The notes under the pieces were generated by a model. It saw only the letters and a list, made by a program, of their open reading frames with translations. It had not been told where the DNA came from and made no database searches. Position numbers and translations under genes: made by a program. Positions 12,082 to 23,498 of a stretch of DNA of 64,000 nt are shown in pieces; within the stretch, counting starts at the first letter, position 1; each line of letters begins with the position of its first letter. The stretch comes from Cryoendolithus antarcticus (lineage: Eukaryota; Ascomycota; Dothideomycetes; Cladosporiales; Cladosporiaceae): the NCBI GenBank assembly GCA_002077065.1, contig NAJO01000057.1, forward strand, positions 1 through 64,000, written 5' to 3'.

Positions 12082-12867
12082 GCTTGCGTAAAGCGCTGCT
12101 ACGATTTTCGGTTTGTGAAGTCACTGTCGATAGTGCATCTGACAGGACAGGGCGGCGTTATGGGACTGACGGCTGGGTGGACACATGTATTGCTGTTGTC
12201 GGCATTCATTGGCGTTGGACCGAACGGACTGGTGTGGCTATTAGTGCCTATTGACAAACCAGATATAGATGTCGGTCTTGTAACAACACACCTCACCTGA
12301 GTGCGTACGACCTTGTCAAGTACCTGTTCCCACTCTCCGAGGGCCGGTATGTAGACGTGCGGAACTTTACCTGTCCTTCGGCCAGAGTCCCTGATGATGG
12401 CTTGTGGCGATTGGCACTTACCAATCTGCTTCACAGTGGCTCAGAATGGACGTCTGGACTGGCAGTAGCTGTATGGTGCTGTGTACATGTGATCGTAGAG
12501 GCCATGTGCAAAGGGCCTACATCAAGGCGGCGGCGCAGCTGATCGCTAATACCACCGTGTCGACCAACCCTCATAGACCAGAGCTCAAAAGGGTTGGAGA
12601 GGCAGTGACTTACTCATGTCCCATCGACAGCGCTCGAGTTCAAAGCGACTTGCTATCAGCGATAAGGTACGCCGACTTTGGTACTGTCATTTCCACTCCT
12701 GTCCAAGTTTTCATGGCGTATCTCTTGTAAATGCTACAACCACACACACATACTCGAGAGGATACCGCCCGGGCTCTGGAAGTGCGTTTGTTACAATCCC
12801 GTTGTATGGACAGTGGAAATTGTCGATATCTGTCAAACCTGGTTCTCAGCAAGCCTCACCCAGCGGA
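12082..12867. other. Intergenic region upstream of the acetyltransferase gene
   Basis: This holds the 3' UTR of the velvet gene and the 5' region of the acetyltransferase gene. The acetyltransferase frame is open upstream to 12616, but the translated residues there do not look like protein of this family. No other feature is supported. Confidence 0.4.
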
Positions 12868-13487
12868 ATGCCCGACAACATCTCCCTCCGCGACGCCACC
12901 ATCGATGATGCACCGGCCATAGCAGCCATCTACAATCACTATGTTCGTGAAAGTCTAGCAACACTAGCAGAAGATGCAATGCCAGACACTCCGATGCAGC
13001 AACGTGTACAGACGCTCTGTGCTGCAAAGCTTCCATTCCTGGTCGCAGTTGACCAGATGCAGAACGGCATAGCAGGCTACGCCTACGCCTCTCCGGTTCG
13101 CCTTCCTATCGCATGCTGTCATGAAGATCGCATGCTGCCATGAAGCCACGTACTGATGCATAACACCCACAGTACTCTGATCGGTCGGGCTGTGCTCCGA
13201 CGCTGGAATGCTCAATCTACCTCCACCCGGACCACTGCTCGAAGGGCATCGGCCGCCAGCTCATGGACCCACTCATCTCGGCTCTCGTCAGCACTACGAC
13301 AAAGACCCAAGTTCTGGCCAAGATGTCCATTCTACCTGATCAGAGTCCCGAATCTCTAACAACCTGCAGACTTCACGCAAGCATGGGCTTCCGACAAGTT
13401 GGTAGGCTGGACAGAGTAGGCTTCAAGCTCGGAAAATGGGTGGACGTCGTGATGTTGCAGCTAGATCTGGAGGCGCTGAGAAAGTGA
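12868..13487 (+). CDS. GNAT-family N-acetyltransferase (phosphinothricin acetyltransferase-like)
   Basis: Exons 12868-13095 and 13173-13487 give 180 residues, the usual length for this subfamily. The N-terminus ISLRDATIDDAPAIAAIYNHYV is the standard first strand and helix of PAT-like GNATs. Motif A follows the splice: CSIYLHPDHCSKGIGRQLM, where SKGIG matches the acetyl-CoA pyrophosphate loop (R/Q-x-x-G-x-G/A). The C-terminal part LHASMGFRQVGRLDRVGFKLGKW is the conserved end, with the GF motif of strand 6. Enzymes of this group acetylate small amines such as methionine sulfoximine or phosphinothricin analogues; the substrate here is unknown. The donor is GTTCGC, a weak GT site. The intron contains a 19-bp tandem duplication. 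Confidence 0.85.
13108..13145 (+). repeat. 19-bp tandem duplication inside the acetyltransferase intron
   Basis: Two adjacent 19-base copies (ATCGCATGCTGYCATGAAG, one T/C difference) fill half of the 77-nt intron. Without one copy the intron would be 58 nt, close to the norm in this window. Confidence 0.85.
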
Positions 13488-14889
13488 GCTGAGAGCTCGC
13501 CTAAACTTCAGCCTTGTGCAGCTGCGGCGTGGGCTAGACTTTCGGGGCGCTGTGAGAGTTATCGGTACTTCGTGACTCCCGAGGAGTCCAGGCGACGCGG
13601 CGTGCGCGTGTCAGATGATGATCAGATGGTTAGGAGAGAGCTCCGTGGTGGGCTGCTCACAGCCTTCACTTGGCGTTTAGCTCGTGCACGCTCGTGGAAG
13701 AAGCTTACTGTTGAAGGTTCTCTAGCGAAAGTCTAGATCACGGAGTAGATCTGGCGAATGCGTGACGAGCAGTGACTGGTCGATTGTTGATGTAATAAGA
13801 GACTTCGTATCCTGGACGCGTCGGCTTCGGACAGCCCCATGCACGCCTGATCACCAGCAGTACAGACTTTCTGCTCAATCTCACCTGCAGAACGTGTCGT
13901 GTGCTGAGAATCCTGGCAAAGATCCGCCCCTTCAGATCAAAGCAGGACGCATTGCATAGACCAATAGCACGAACACTCCTGCCCTTTGGTCTCGCGAGTC
14001 CTGGTCCAAAGGTGCACGCAATGCTAACCACAGTGATTGCGCCCTGCAGAACTTGAAACAGAGCTTCGCTGCAGTCAGCACGACCAGATCCACCGACCTG
14101 AGTCGTTGAAGGGGCGGTGCAACATCTCACAAGTGCTTACCGAACACCGTCTAGCTCTTTGGCGCTGTAGCTTATCGTCACGTTCTATGGCCGTAGTCTG
14201 CGGTGTCATCAGAGATGCTGTGGCCGATATTTGAGTGAGAGGATGCGCGGGTGCAGGTCCGATCCAGGGCGAGACAGCCAGGTCAGTGGGTTCACGTCAT
14301 GTTAGGGGATGAGGTCTGGGTCGTCGTGCTCCAGATGCCGTGTCGCTCGTGCGTTCTGGAACTTGAAGGTAGGACTTTTACGCGTGATGGAAGTGCCGTT
14401 GCGACCGTTGTTACATGAAGGACGAAGTGCCCCATCGCATACTATCCTCTTCACGATCAATGAAAGGCCCCCAAATCCGCTCTACAGTACATTGCAGCGA
14501 GTCAACTTTTCTTGCCTTGCCTGCCATAGCGGCCCTCGTTCCCGTCATGTCATCATATCAGTCATTCCGCCCCCATTGTAATGCTGCCGCACCATAGCCT
14601 AATGACGCAACTCCAATCCTTCGGTGCAGATACTGCCTGCGTTTACCCTGGGGCCAAGCCATGATGATCCTTTTGCGCGAGAGGTTGGCGAACTGCTTTT
14701 GAGTAATGGCTGCATGAGCCCGACGGAGTAGTGTTGAGGTGTGCTCCATAGCAGCTGTGGCGTCACTCTCCGCATCGCGTGATGATTCGTCCTGCAAGTC
14801 ACTTTTGCAAAGGGGGAACGTCTTTGTGGTAGGGTCAGGCCCCGCCAGTAGTGTAGTATCAAGGCCTCTACAGGCCAGGCTCCCCTCGT
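13488..14889. other. Convergent intergenic region, no gene seen
   Basis: The acetyltransferase gene (+) and the BTB gene (-) converge here. The interval is 1.4 kb, far more than two 3' UTRs need, but I find no recognisable protein, tRNA or repeat. Confidence 0.4.
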
Positions 14890-15949
14890 TCAGTACACTG
14901 GGATGCCTCTCTCAACCTTGAAAAGCTCGATGGCCAAGCTGGGCGTTGACTTGATCACCTCGAACACATCCGACGTTGTGGCAAGCGCAGGGTGACTCCT
15001 GAAAGCCTGCAGGACCACATCTCGTAGCCCACGATCGGAGTCGATGGTAGAGCAGTAGACCTCCTCAATCGCGTCGGCGAATTCAGAGGAATCGTAGAAG
15101 CATGCCATGGCGATCTCGAACTTTTGTTGTGCAAGGTGTTTCAGTGAGGGAATGTCGAACTTCTCGGCTAGTGCGTAGACGCGGGTATGCAGAAGCAGGT
15201 AGGAGTCCTCTTCGCCAATGCCCTCACCTTCCTCGTCACCGTAGCACTCGTACTCGCACTCTTCTTCCATCTCAAGGGGCGGAGTTTGTTGACCGACGAA
15301 TGAGACTGACGTGCGAGGCGATCGTGGTCGCTTGCCTTTGCTGAAGTAAGATGTCTCGCTGGAAGAGATGGTGGAATCCGGTGTCTCGGGTGGAGACAGG
15401 GGAAGCTCAGGCTTGGGTGCGCAGTAGCCCGCCATGGACAGTAGCGGGTCTTCGATCTGACTAAGGTCGAACTTCTTCGGTAGCTGTCGGCGAGCATTCG
15501 ACAATGCCCGGTGTCGGAAGACGGCTGCGGCTGGTTGTACGGGCTCGTTGCAGTAGTCGAGGTGGTAGAAGACTGCTATGGTCAGTACATGATCGATCGA
15601 TCGATCGCACGACGTAGTGACACACAGTTGATCATCTGCTCGACGGCCTCCTCGTCCTCATCGCTTAAGTCGACGACACCGGTGCCGGCTTCACGAAATG
15701 TGCCACTGCATGCACCGTCGAAAAATCCGCTCCGCGAGCACACAATGGCCTTGTGAACAGCCCATGATCGGTAGTTGCAGTTGATCGTCAAGTCCGAGTA
15801 TTTACCACCAAGATGAAGTCTGGATCGTGCGTTAGTGCCACCCATGGTAATGCGACGACGATGCGCGGTTGACAATGAGACTATACTGACGTTGCCAAAG
15901 CGCTCATCAACTCATTGCGGGGATCGTGCTGCATTGTGCAGGATGCCAT
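14890..15949 (-). CDS. BTB/POZ-domain protein
   Basis: Exons 15949-15891, 15819-15626 and 15575-14890 give 312 residues with all phases consistent. Joining exons 1 and 2 produces the usual fungal BTB entry, ALATLHLGGKYSDLTINC, followed by WAVHKAIVCSRSGFF and the strand/helix end of the BTB fold (about residues 20-95). The middle (about 125-200) is a Ser/Pro-rich linker with an acidic EEECEYECYGDEEGEGIGEE patch. The last 110 residues form a helical BACK-like region starting at RVYALAEKFDIPSLKHLAQQKF. Proteins of this layout are numerous in filamentous fungi and are thought to be adaptors, some for Cul3 ubiquitin ligases; the partner here is unknown. The second intron is only 50 nt and carries a GATC tetranucleotide run. 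Confidence 0.8.
15590..15607 (+). repeat. (GATC)n tetranucleotide microsatellite in BTB intron 2
   Basis: A short run of four GATC units lies inside the 50-nt intron at 15576-15625. It makes up about one third of the intron. Confidence 0.8.
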
Positions 15950-18406
15950 GGTTCAAAGTCCGTAGTGGAGAGCCGGCGGATGTCCGTTTGACCAGTGAAT
16001 GGCACGTGCGGCTGCAATCGACCGGCCTAGGTACCGAATCCTGGAGTAATCTTGACAGGTGGATCTGGGGAGGGATGATCTTTGAGTCGGATAGGTGAAT
16101 ATCGTTCTGTATGATCGAGATGAAATGGGAGTAAGATACAGAATTTGCTGGTTTTCGCACACGGGCAGCGAAAGAAAGATATACTGCCGGCGTTCGCTCA
16201 CTCGCTAGCTCGAGGCCGACCATGGCGTCCTGCAGCTTGCCACGGGTGTCCTTCACACACCCTCGAGCTGTAGCAGAAACGGCCAGACTTCAGCCTTTGC
16301 AGGGGAGCGTGACACCCAAAGGCGACGCGCGCTTCCACCACTTGGCGCATAGCTGTTCGAGCACTCCACTCACACTCGCAGGGCTCACGTGGATCTGAGT
16401 TCATGAGCTAAATGCTTGTTTCGGAGATCGTGAGATGGGAGCTCTTTAGGTTGAGCGCCTGCACGCCTTGGTGAGCTGGCGAACGCGCGCGCCGTGAGAC
16501 GGTATCGTGGCTGAAGCTTTCGGTGATGTCCGTCAACAGGTACCATCGAATGGCGCTGTGCAGATGGCAGGCTAGATGCTTTGGTTGATGCTTTGGTGCT
16601 GTATTGGATATGCGAGTCGGAATAGCAGCACGAAACCGTTGACCAGATACCAAAGAAGAAGCGTTGGAGTGAGCAAAGGCTGGTCACGGCGCAAGATTCG
16701 GCGTGCTGCGATCTAATTCAGAGCCCGCTTGCATGAACAATTTCTTCAATCCGGTTGCGAGGTCTGGTCAAGAGGAGTATCACTCTACTATGCTAGTGAG
16801 GCATTGGTCATGCTATTCCGAAGTCGCGGCGGAAATTGTCTCGACTGCTTATGGATTGAAACCTGTTGCGTTCACAGATCTGTCCTCAACCACGCAAGCC
16901 ATACCAAGCCCACTAGCGAGAAGTGTATAGTGTTTGGATCTCATGCCACTTTTGCTCGTACACCTTCAAGTCCTGAGCCGTTGTTCGAGACCACTACGGC
17001 GCAATCTCCACGACGCGTCTGCTGTGTACACCCGAAGAGGCTTGCGTCTGCTCGTGCAACGGACAACGTCCAGACCAGCGCGCTGGTCGCCTGTCATGCT
17101 TGACAAGCAGACATACGAGAACAGCGGCCCTGATTGCAGCCGGTGAATAATTTACCAATGTAGTGCGACGGAGAGATACAGAGTTCTCACGTAACATCCG
17201 GCGAACACGCATGCTTCAGTGCACCGCCCACAGGGCTTGATGGCGCAAGCTGATCTTCATGCACGTGGTAGTGGCTACATCTCGGAAGCCTATATAGAGT
17301 TGACAGTCAGTGTGGACCATCGCACGCTCCATGAGACATATACAACATCTCTACTATTGACAGCGCCAAAAGATGGCAGGTTGGCTCGCAATTCTATTCT
17401 CCTCGAGGAATTGCATCGTGAAGAGTGACGATGTGCGATGGACTCCATCATGTGGGCGAGGACTTCGGAGAGGTGTTTCAGAGGCACAGCGGTACTTCGC
17501 GGGGCCAGAGCTCCACACGGTCCCTAGCACAAAACCCTACAGCAGCGCCTGTTTCACGGCAGGTGCTGGCGGGGCGATCGGCAACGAATTGCACAGCAGT
17601 CCGTGGGGAAGCGGAGCGACAACCGCTACTCGGCCAGTAATGTGCCCACGCGTCTGCAGCACTCGGTCGTTTGACAGCCCGGTGCGCGAACGAATGGCGG
17701 TGGTACTGAACCAGTCTGTCTCCTGAGTGGACGTTTCGCGTTTACGGTGAGACGGGCCATTTCCCAGCTCCCTCCTGCAAGATCGTTCACACTGCCAGCG
17801 GACAGACTTCTTATCGTAGGTACAACAGCCTTGGCGTTGATGGCCTCGGCTCATGTCAAGTGTGTGACCTGCATGAGACCGAGTCCCGAGGCGAGTGGGT
17901 GTGTTCCCCAGTACACCTGACGATTCGTGCTGTCAGAGACGTACAGTATCATGCATCCATCGAGATCCACTGACTGCCTATCGACTTGTTGCCGAAGAGA
18001 AGAGTGCATGAATGGGAGAACACTAGAATGGTACATTACTATGGAATAACGCAGATCCAAACCACCTTTGTCAATTACCATTCTGCATTCTTAATGAAGT
18101 AGCAACGAAGATCTGACGCTAAGCTGAGCCTCTAGCCACAGTTCCTAATCCTCATACGATGCTAGTGATGTACTGGATAACTTCGTTTCATCTTGCTTCA
18201 CTTCAGGCTTCAGCCCTATAGCAACACTAGTCGGCGGGCCGAACCCTGCTTTAGTGGCACATCAAACGTCTACGTACATATACATTGCATGTACAACGTC
18301 GAGAACATTCCATACCACCGACCACCAACGCACTTTGATGTGATGCTGGCATCATTGCAATCGGAGACTTCTAAGGCACGCATAGTCGAGTCAAGATAGC
18401 CTCACA
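15950..18406. other. 2.4-kb gene-poor interval upstream of Doa1
   Basis: Only short, unrelated open frames occur on both strands. No conserved domain, tRNA or transposon protein is visible. The ends should contain the promoters of the divergent BTB (-) and Doa1 (+) genes. Confidence 0.4.
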
Positions 18407-20900
18407 ATGGCAGGTGAATTCAAGCTGTCCGCAATACTTTGTGGACACGAGGAAGATGTAAGTCAACCTTACTTGAGAGCGGTCGAGGCATTTCACTTCG
18501 CTAGCCATGATCAAGACCATGCAGTGGACGAGGTTGATGAAGACTCTCAGTTGTGACTGTGGAAATGATTCAAATCAAAAGCGTAGCGCATACTGACAAC
18601 TCTTTCAGGTTCGTGCAGTGGCGTTTCCTTCGCGGGCGCGGCTCATATCGGCATCTCGAGACAGTACTGTACGAGAATGGAGCTTAAAGTCTCCATCTCC
18701 GCCACTATACGATGACACGATCGCACTTCAAGCGTCGGACTGGTTTAATGCCCTGGCGGTATCGCCACCTTCAAAGCAGCATCCAGAAGGTCTCATTGCG
18801 GCGGGTGGCAAAGAGACGATCGTCTACGTGAAGCAACCCGGCACACTATCCGATCAGGATCCGTTCCGTATCCTGCCCAGACACGCACACAACATTAGCT
18901 GTCTAGCATTTACTGCTGATGGCAGCAAGCTCATCAGTGGCGGCTGGGACAGCCAGGTGTTTGTATGGGATGTGGAAGCTGGAGATATCCTTGCTGAGCT
19001 TGCAGGACACACGATGACAGTATGGGGCATTCTTGTCTACGACGAAAAGTACGTCTTTACTGCCTGCGCAGACAAGATGATTCGAATGTTCGACATCAAC
19101 GGCAAAGCGTTACGGACAATCAAGGGTCACACCGACGTACCGCGCTGCTTCTGCAAGATACCCGAAGGTCATTGGTCTGGCGCCGCAATCGCATCGGCGG
19201 GCAACGACGAAGTCATACGACTCTGGTCGCTCGATGGAGCTGCGATGGGCGAGCTGCACGGGCACGAGGCTTACATCTACAGCATTACCATACTGCCCAA
19301 CGGCGACATTGTAAGTTCTGGCGAGGATCGGACAGTTCGTGTTTTCCGAGACATGGCGTGCATACAAACAATCACACATCCCGCGATCAGTATATGGAGC
19401 GTCGCGGCATGTCCCGAAACTGGCGACATCGTTAGCGGAGCTTCTGATAAGACGATACGCATCTTCACTCGCGACTCAGAGCGTTTTGCTGACGCAGAGA
19501 CGACGAAAGCATTTGAGGAGGGCAATAAGATGTACGCAATACCTGCTGAGAGTCTCAGCCAAGACGCACCGTTCGCAGAGAAAGATCTACCTGGACCAGA
19601 AGCGCTGCAAACTCAATTCGGCGAGCGAGACGGGCAGCAACTCTTTGTGCGTGAGCTGGATGGCAGCGTGACTGCGCATTTGTGGGCGAGTGCGAGAGGG
19701 CAGTGGGATCTCATCGGCACCGTAGTCCAGGGCGAGGGTTCGGGCTCGGCAAAGAAAGAATACAACGGCAAGCAGTACGACTATGTCTTCGACATTGACA
19801 TCGAGGAGGGCAAGCCGCCGCTCAAACTACCTTACAACCTCACAGAGTCGTCGTGGGAAGCTGCACGTAATTTTCTTGAATCGAATGAGCTGCCAATGAC
19901 ATACTACGAGCAGGTGGCCAACTGGATCGCCGACAACACGAGAGGCGCACGTATAGGGCAAGGAGCGCCGGCAGCACCAGCTTCATCGGAAACAGCAGCA
20001 CCTGCACGAGACCCGTGGGGTTCAGAGAACAGGTATCGACCGGGTGATGCAGCGTTAGGTTCAGGTGGCCGCAAGCTCCCACAGCGAAGCTTCATCACGA
20101 TCGTCGAGGGTAATCCAGCAAACGCCATCAATTTGATTATCGAGAAGGTAAAGGCTACGAACGACTTGTCGGAAGAAGACGTGAAGTCATTACAAGGCTT
20201 GTCAGCCCAACTACAGAACAGAGACGATCCTCATCCAAGCACTGCACAGATCACATCGCTGCTCAAGATCGTCACAACATGGCCTCCGAAAGGTCGTGTG
20301 CCAGCTGTGGGTGTCCTCGCGGTCTGCGCCGTGTCTCAATCATTCCTCATAGCCACCTGCGCGGGCGAAGGCACGATCCTCGATACCCTCACAGGTGCTG
20401 GTATCTTACAACCAAAGCAAGAGACACCCAATAACGTTGTCCATGGCATCCGTACCCTGGTCAACATCTTCAAAACGGACGCTGGCCGACTCATTGCCGA
20501 TGGTACCTTCGATACCACGCTTCAAGCAGTACGACCCTTCGCTTCGGAGCCAGAATCACCCGCTCAAGCCAAAGCACTCGCGTCCCTGTATCTCAACTAC
20601 ACTGTGCTCCTCACTTCGTCCGCCCCGGCCAACGGCTCATCAACTCGTGAGGCCAGAGCAGAGGTGTTGATGCGTGACATCGCCTTCATGCTCGAGTCTG
20701 ACAGCCCACACGCTGCTGAGGCCGATGCACTGTACCGTGCGCTTGCTGCGTTGGGCACACTGATCACGCTTGGAGGCGACTTCAGGCAGCAGATGAAGAT
20801 GGGAATCTCGGGCACGCTGCATGTGGCGGGGACGAAGCCTGGAGCGCAGAGGCAGGATACCAGGGAGCTGATGGCAGAGATCAGGGACGAGCTAAGGTAA
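18407..20900 (+). CDS. doa1: Doa1/Ufd3/PLAA ubiquitin-binding WD40 protein
   Basis: Exons 18407-18457 and 18609-20900 give 780 residues. Exon 1 encodes MAGEFKLSAILCGHEED, and the 151-nt intron (GTAAGT...TTTCAG) joins it to VRAVAFPSRARLISASRDSTVREW, completing the first WD repeat. Seven WD40 repeats occupy about residues 1-300 (for example GHEAYIYSITILPNGDIVSSGEDRTVRVF). The PFU ubiquitin-binding domain covers about 345-465, including YDYVFDIDIEEGKPPLKLPYN and ANWIADNT. A linker (about 465-520) leads to the C-terminal PUL armadillo domain (about 520-775), which in yeast binds Cdc48. The protein recycles ubiquitin and serves Cdc48/p97-dependent degradation and membrane-protein sorting in the cytosol and nucleus. 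Confidence 0.93.
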
Positions 20901-21633
20901 TGACTGAGTGACGCACGAGAGAGATGCGGTGCGGGAACGAGCATACAGCATGGAGCATTGATGGTCAGCATACATTAAAATGGTATTATGCATTGATTTT
21001 GAGCGCTTCTTGCATGGACCCGCAACACCGATGGCACTCAGCACCCGGTTTGTCGGACACGTGAAGACGATTCTCGCAGCAATAAAGGATCCACGGCAAC
21101 GGTAGCCATGGGTCTTGCCATTTCAGCCATGCGCCTGCCACGCGATATATCATCACATGTCATCGTTATGGATTCAGATCAGCAGTCATTCACTACAATA
21201 TGGCGTGAACTTCGCTGCGTCACTCAATGCTATCGGTACAGGTGAGTCTGGCTCCTACTTGATATCCACGCATCCAGCCCAGTATAGTTCGACATTGAGT
21301 CTCTCGATGCCAGTGCACTTGGCTTGTGCTTGTCTCTCCTACCTCCCACCGCTGCACTTGCACTTGCACTCTCAAGCCCACAGCAGCAGGCGACTTCCCT
21401 CAACCCAGGCCACAACAACGCTTCCTTCCTGCTCGCCAGTCATGGGCATCAAAACATCTTCTCAGCTCCCCCTCTCTCTTCTTTTCTTCTTCCTCCCTCA
21501 CATCAGCATCAGATTTGTCTGTCCTCCCCAGCATCTACATCTTCCAGCATCTCCATCTCATCCTTTCAGCTCCATCGCCTTGCCTCACTGCACTTCACGA
21601 CCAATCACCTGCCACATCTTGACGACCGCCATC
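20901..21633. other. Intergenic region with pyrimidine-rich leader
   Basis: The last 300 bases before the next start codon are strongly C/T-rich on the plus strand, a common trait of well-expressed fungal genes. The reading frame of the next gene is open through it from 21115, but this upstream part reads as low-complexity Ser/Pro/His and would mask the signal peptide, so it is treated as 5' UTR. Confidence 0.5.
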
Positions 21634-22916
21634 ATGCGTGCCTCTCTCCTGGCAGGCTTGCTTCCCCTCGCCGCTGCACGTGCTCTGCCACAGGGTCCAC
21701 CGCCGACAACCTCTCCCAGCAGCCAAGCACCAACATCTTCTCCCAGCGGTCCAGCACCGACGGGCCCTCTCAGCAGCTCGCCTGGCGGTCCAGCCAGTAC
21801 CATCACCTCCACCGGTAGTGTGCCCACCACCTTTGCCGTAGTGGTCGCCACCTCCACCCCCACGCCCACCAAGGCCGGGACAACAGCCTACATCATGGTC
21901 GGCCCTCCCTCGAACGGTGCCTCGACTCTCTCGCCCGTCTGGACCTACCCCAACCCCATGTCCTCAGCCGCCATCGCCAGCGCCTCTCTCCTCCCAGACC
22001 CCATCCCCGGCACCCAGCACTGCGGCAAAGGCAGCGTCGACATCAAAGACACCAAAGGCAAAGCCGACCACTTCCAGCTCGTCGTCATGCAGCGCCGCCA
22101 GAACGCCCCCGAAGTCGATCTCTCCCGCGTCCAAGCCGAGAGCATGCCCATCGTGCTCACGCGGACCCAGAACCGGAAGAACAATGCCCTCCGCCCCGAC
22201 AAGCACGTCTGGCTCCCGACCTTCCACCCCGGCGCCAGAGTCGGCAACGAGTCCTCAGCATACTTCAACCTCCGCTCCAGCCAGCTGGAAACCGACGACA
22301 AGCTGTCCAGCAATCACAAGTTCCTTCACTTCAGCCTGGACGCCGACCCAAAGCTCAATAAGAAGGCTTCGCAGACTTACGAGCCCGTCCTCACGACTGA
22401 TCCCTTTGACCCCATCGGCGCGTTCAAGAAGTCCAACTTGCATGCCAAGAAGAACTGGCTGCTTACCCGCAATAACTACACCCTCGACGGCCAGAGCAAC
22501 GGACCCAACTACTACAGCCTCCTCAACAGCAAGACGATGGGCGAGTTCGCTGCCTGCGCGAGGGAGAGGAGCCACTGGATCGAGGCCGTCAAGATGGTCG
22601 ACCACGCTGTCGCTGATGCAGCTGCAGCTGCACCTGCGCCTGGACCGGAAGACAAGGACTTCGACCTCATGAAGGCTTTCGACAAGAAGGATCTCGACAT
22701 CACCTTGCACTATGGCAATATTGAGGCGTTGAAGAGTAAGGCTGGGGCTTCGGAGGTGGCGTTCAAGTGGTGCACGCCGGTGGACATTTACGTGAGTCAC
22801 CCTCCACTCTCACCGCCCTTCACCATCCTTCCTCTCCCTTCATCCCCTTGACCTCTCACTGACTCTCATCCTCGCAGGCCACATGGGACCGCACCCTCAA
22901 CGTCCACAGCTCCTGA
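21634..22916 (+). CDS. Secreted Ser/Thr/Pro-rich protein of unknown function
   Basis: Exons 21634-22791 and 22878-22916 give 398 residues; the 86-nt intron is GTGAGT...CGCAG and exon 2 adds only 12 residues ending HVHSS-like (TLNVHSS). The start was chosen because MRASLLAGLLPLAAARA is a typical signal peptide. A Ser/Thr/Pro/Gly-rich segment (about 18-95) suits O-glycosylation. The mature part (about 130-398) looks like a folded domain, with motifs HCGKGSVDIKDTKGK, HFQLVVMQRR and EFAACARERSHWIE, few cysteines and several Asn-X-Ser/Thr sites. The last residues of exon 1 (AFKWCTPVDIY) and exon 2 (ATWDRTLN) continue smoothly. I do not recognise the family. It is probably extracellular or wall-associated. 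Confidence 0.75.
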
Positions 22917-23498
22917 GCACATGGTTTGTGGCGTTGACTTCGACTTCACCTACGACTTCTCTTGATGGATCGGCGGAATGACGATGGGGCTGCAGGGCGT
23001 TCGGTTGGGTAATGGTTTTCGGTGTGGTGGTCTTGGGTTTCTTTGGTCTTTCGTCGCAGTGTGGATGAGTCTTGCGGTGCGTTGGTAGTGTTTTGTATTG
23101 AGTATTTTGCACTGTGCTCTGCTTTCACCTCCTTCACCTCAATGTTTTCTATCTCCACCGCCGCCTCGACCGCCGCCGAGCAACCTGCCAGCTCCATGCT
23201 GCACGAAAACAGACACTGCTATCGCTCGTCGGTCTCACGCATCCACTCCGCTATAATTACGAAGCCATCTCTCGATGCTGCGTCTGGCAGTACGTCAATT
23301 GTCTTCGCAGCATTGGCTGCAAGTTTACGACACGCGTGGTAGCACGGGCTTCGACTTTTCGAAAGACCTCTCCGGCCGGTCGAGCCTGTGACTCCGCCAA
23401 TACCTCACTGGTGTGGGCCCTTACTGATACCACAAGGCTGCCAGGGTATGCCCGCCCCATTACGATTTTCGATATCTCTGAGCCAGAGGTCCATAGTC
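22917..23498. other. Convergent intergenic region
   Basis: 3' regions of the secreted-protein gene (+) and the SRAP gene (-). No additional feature is seen. Confidence 0.4.

Noticed and set aside
21917..22672. A 251-codon plus-strand frame inside the secreted-protein gene
   Set aside because: It is the +1 shadow of a G/C-ending codon stretch, with Ser/Pro/Thr composition only. The signal-peptide frame has coherent splicing and a proper fold.
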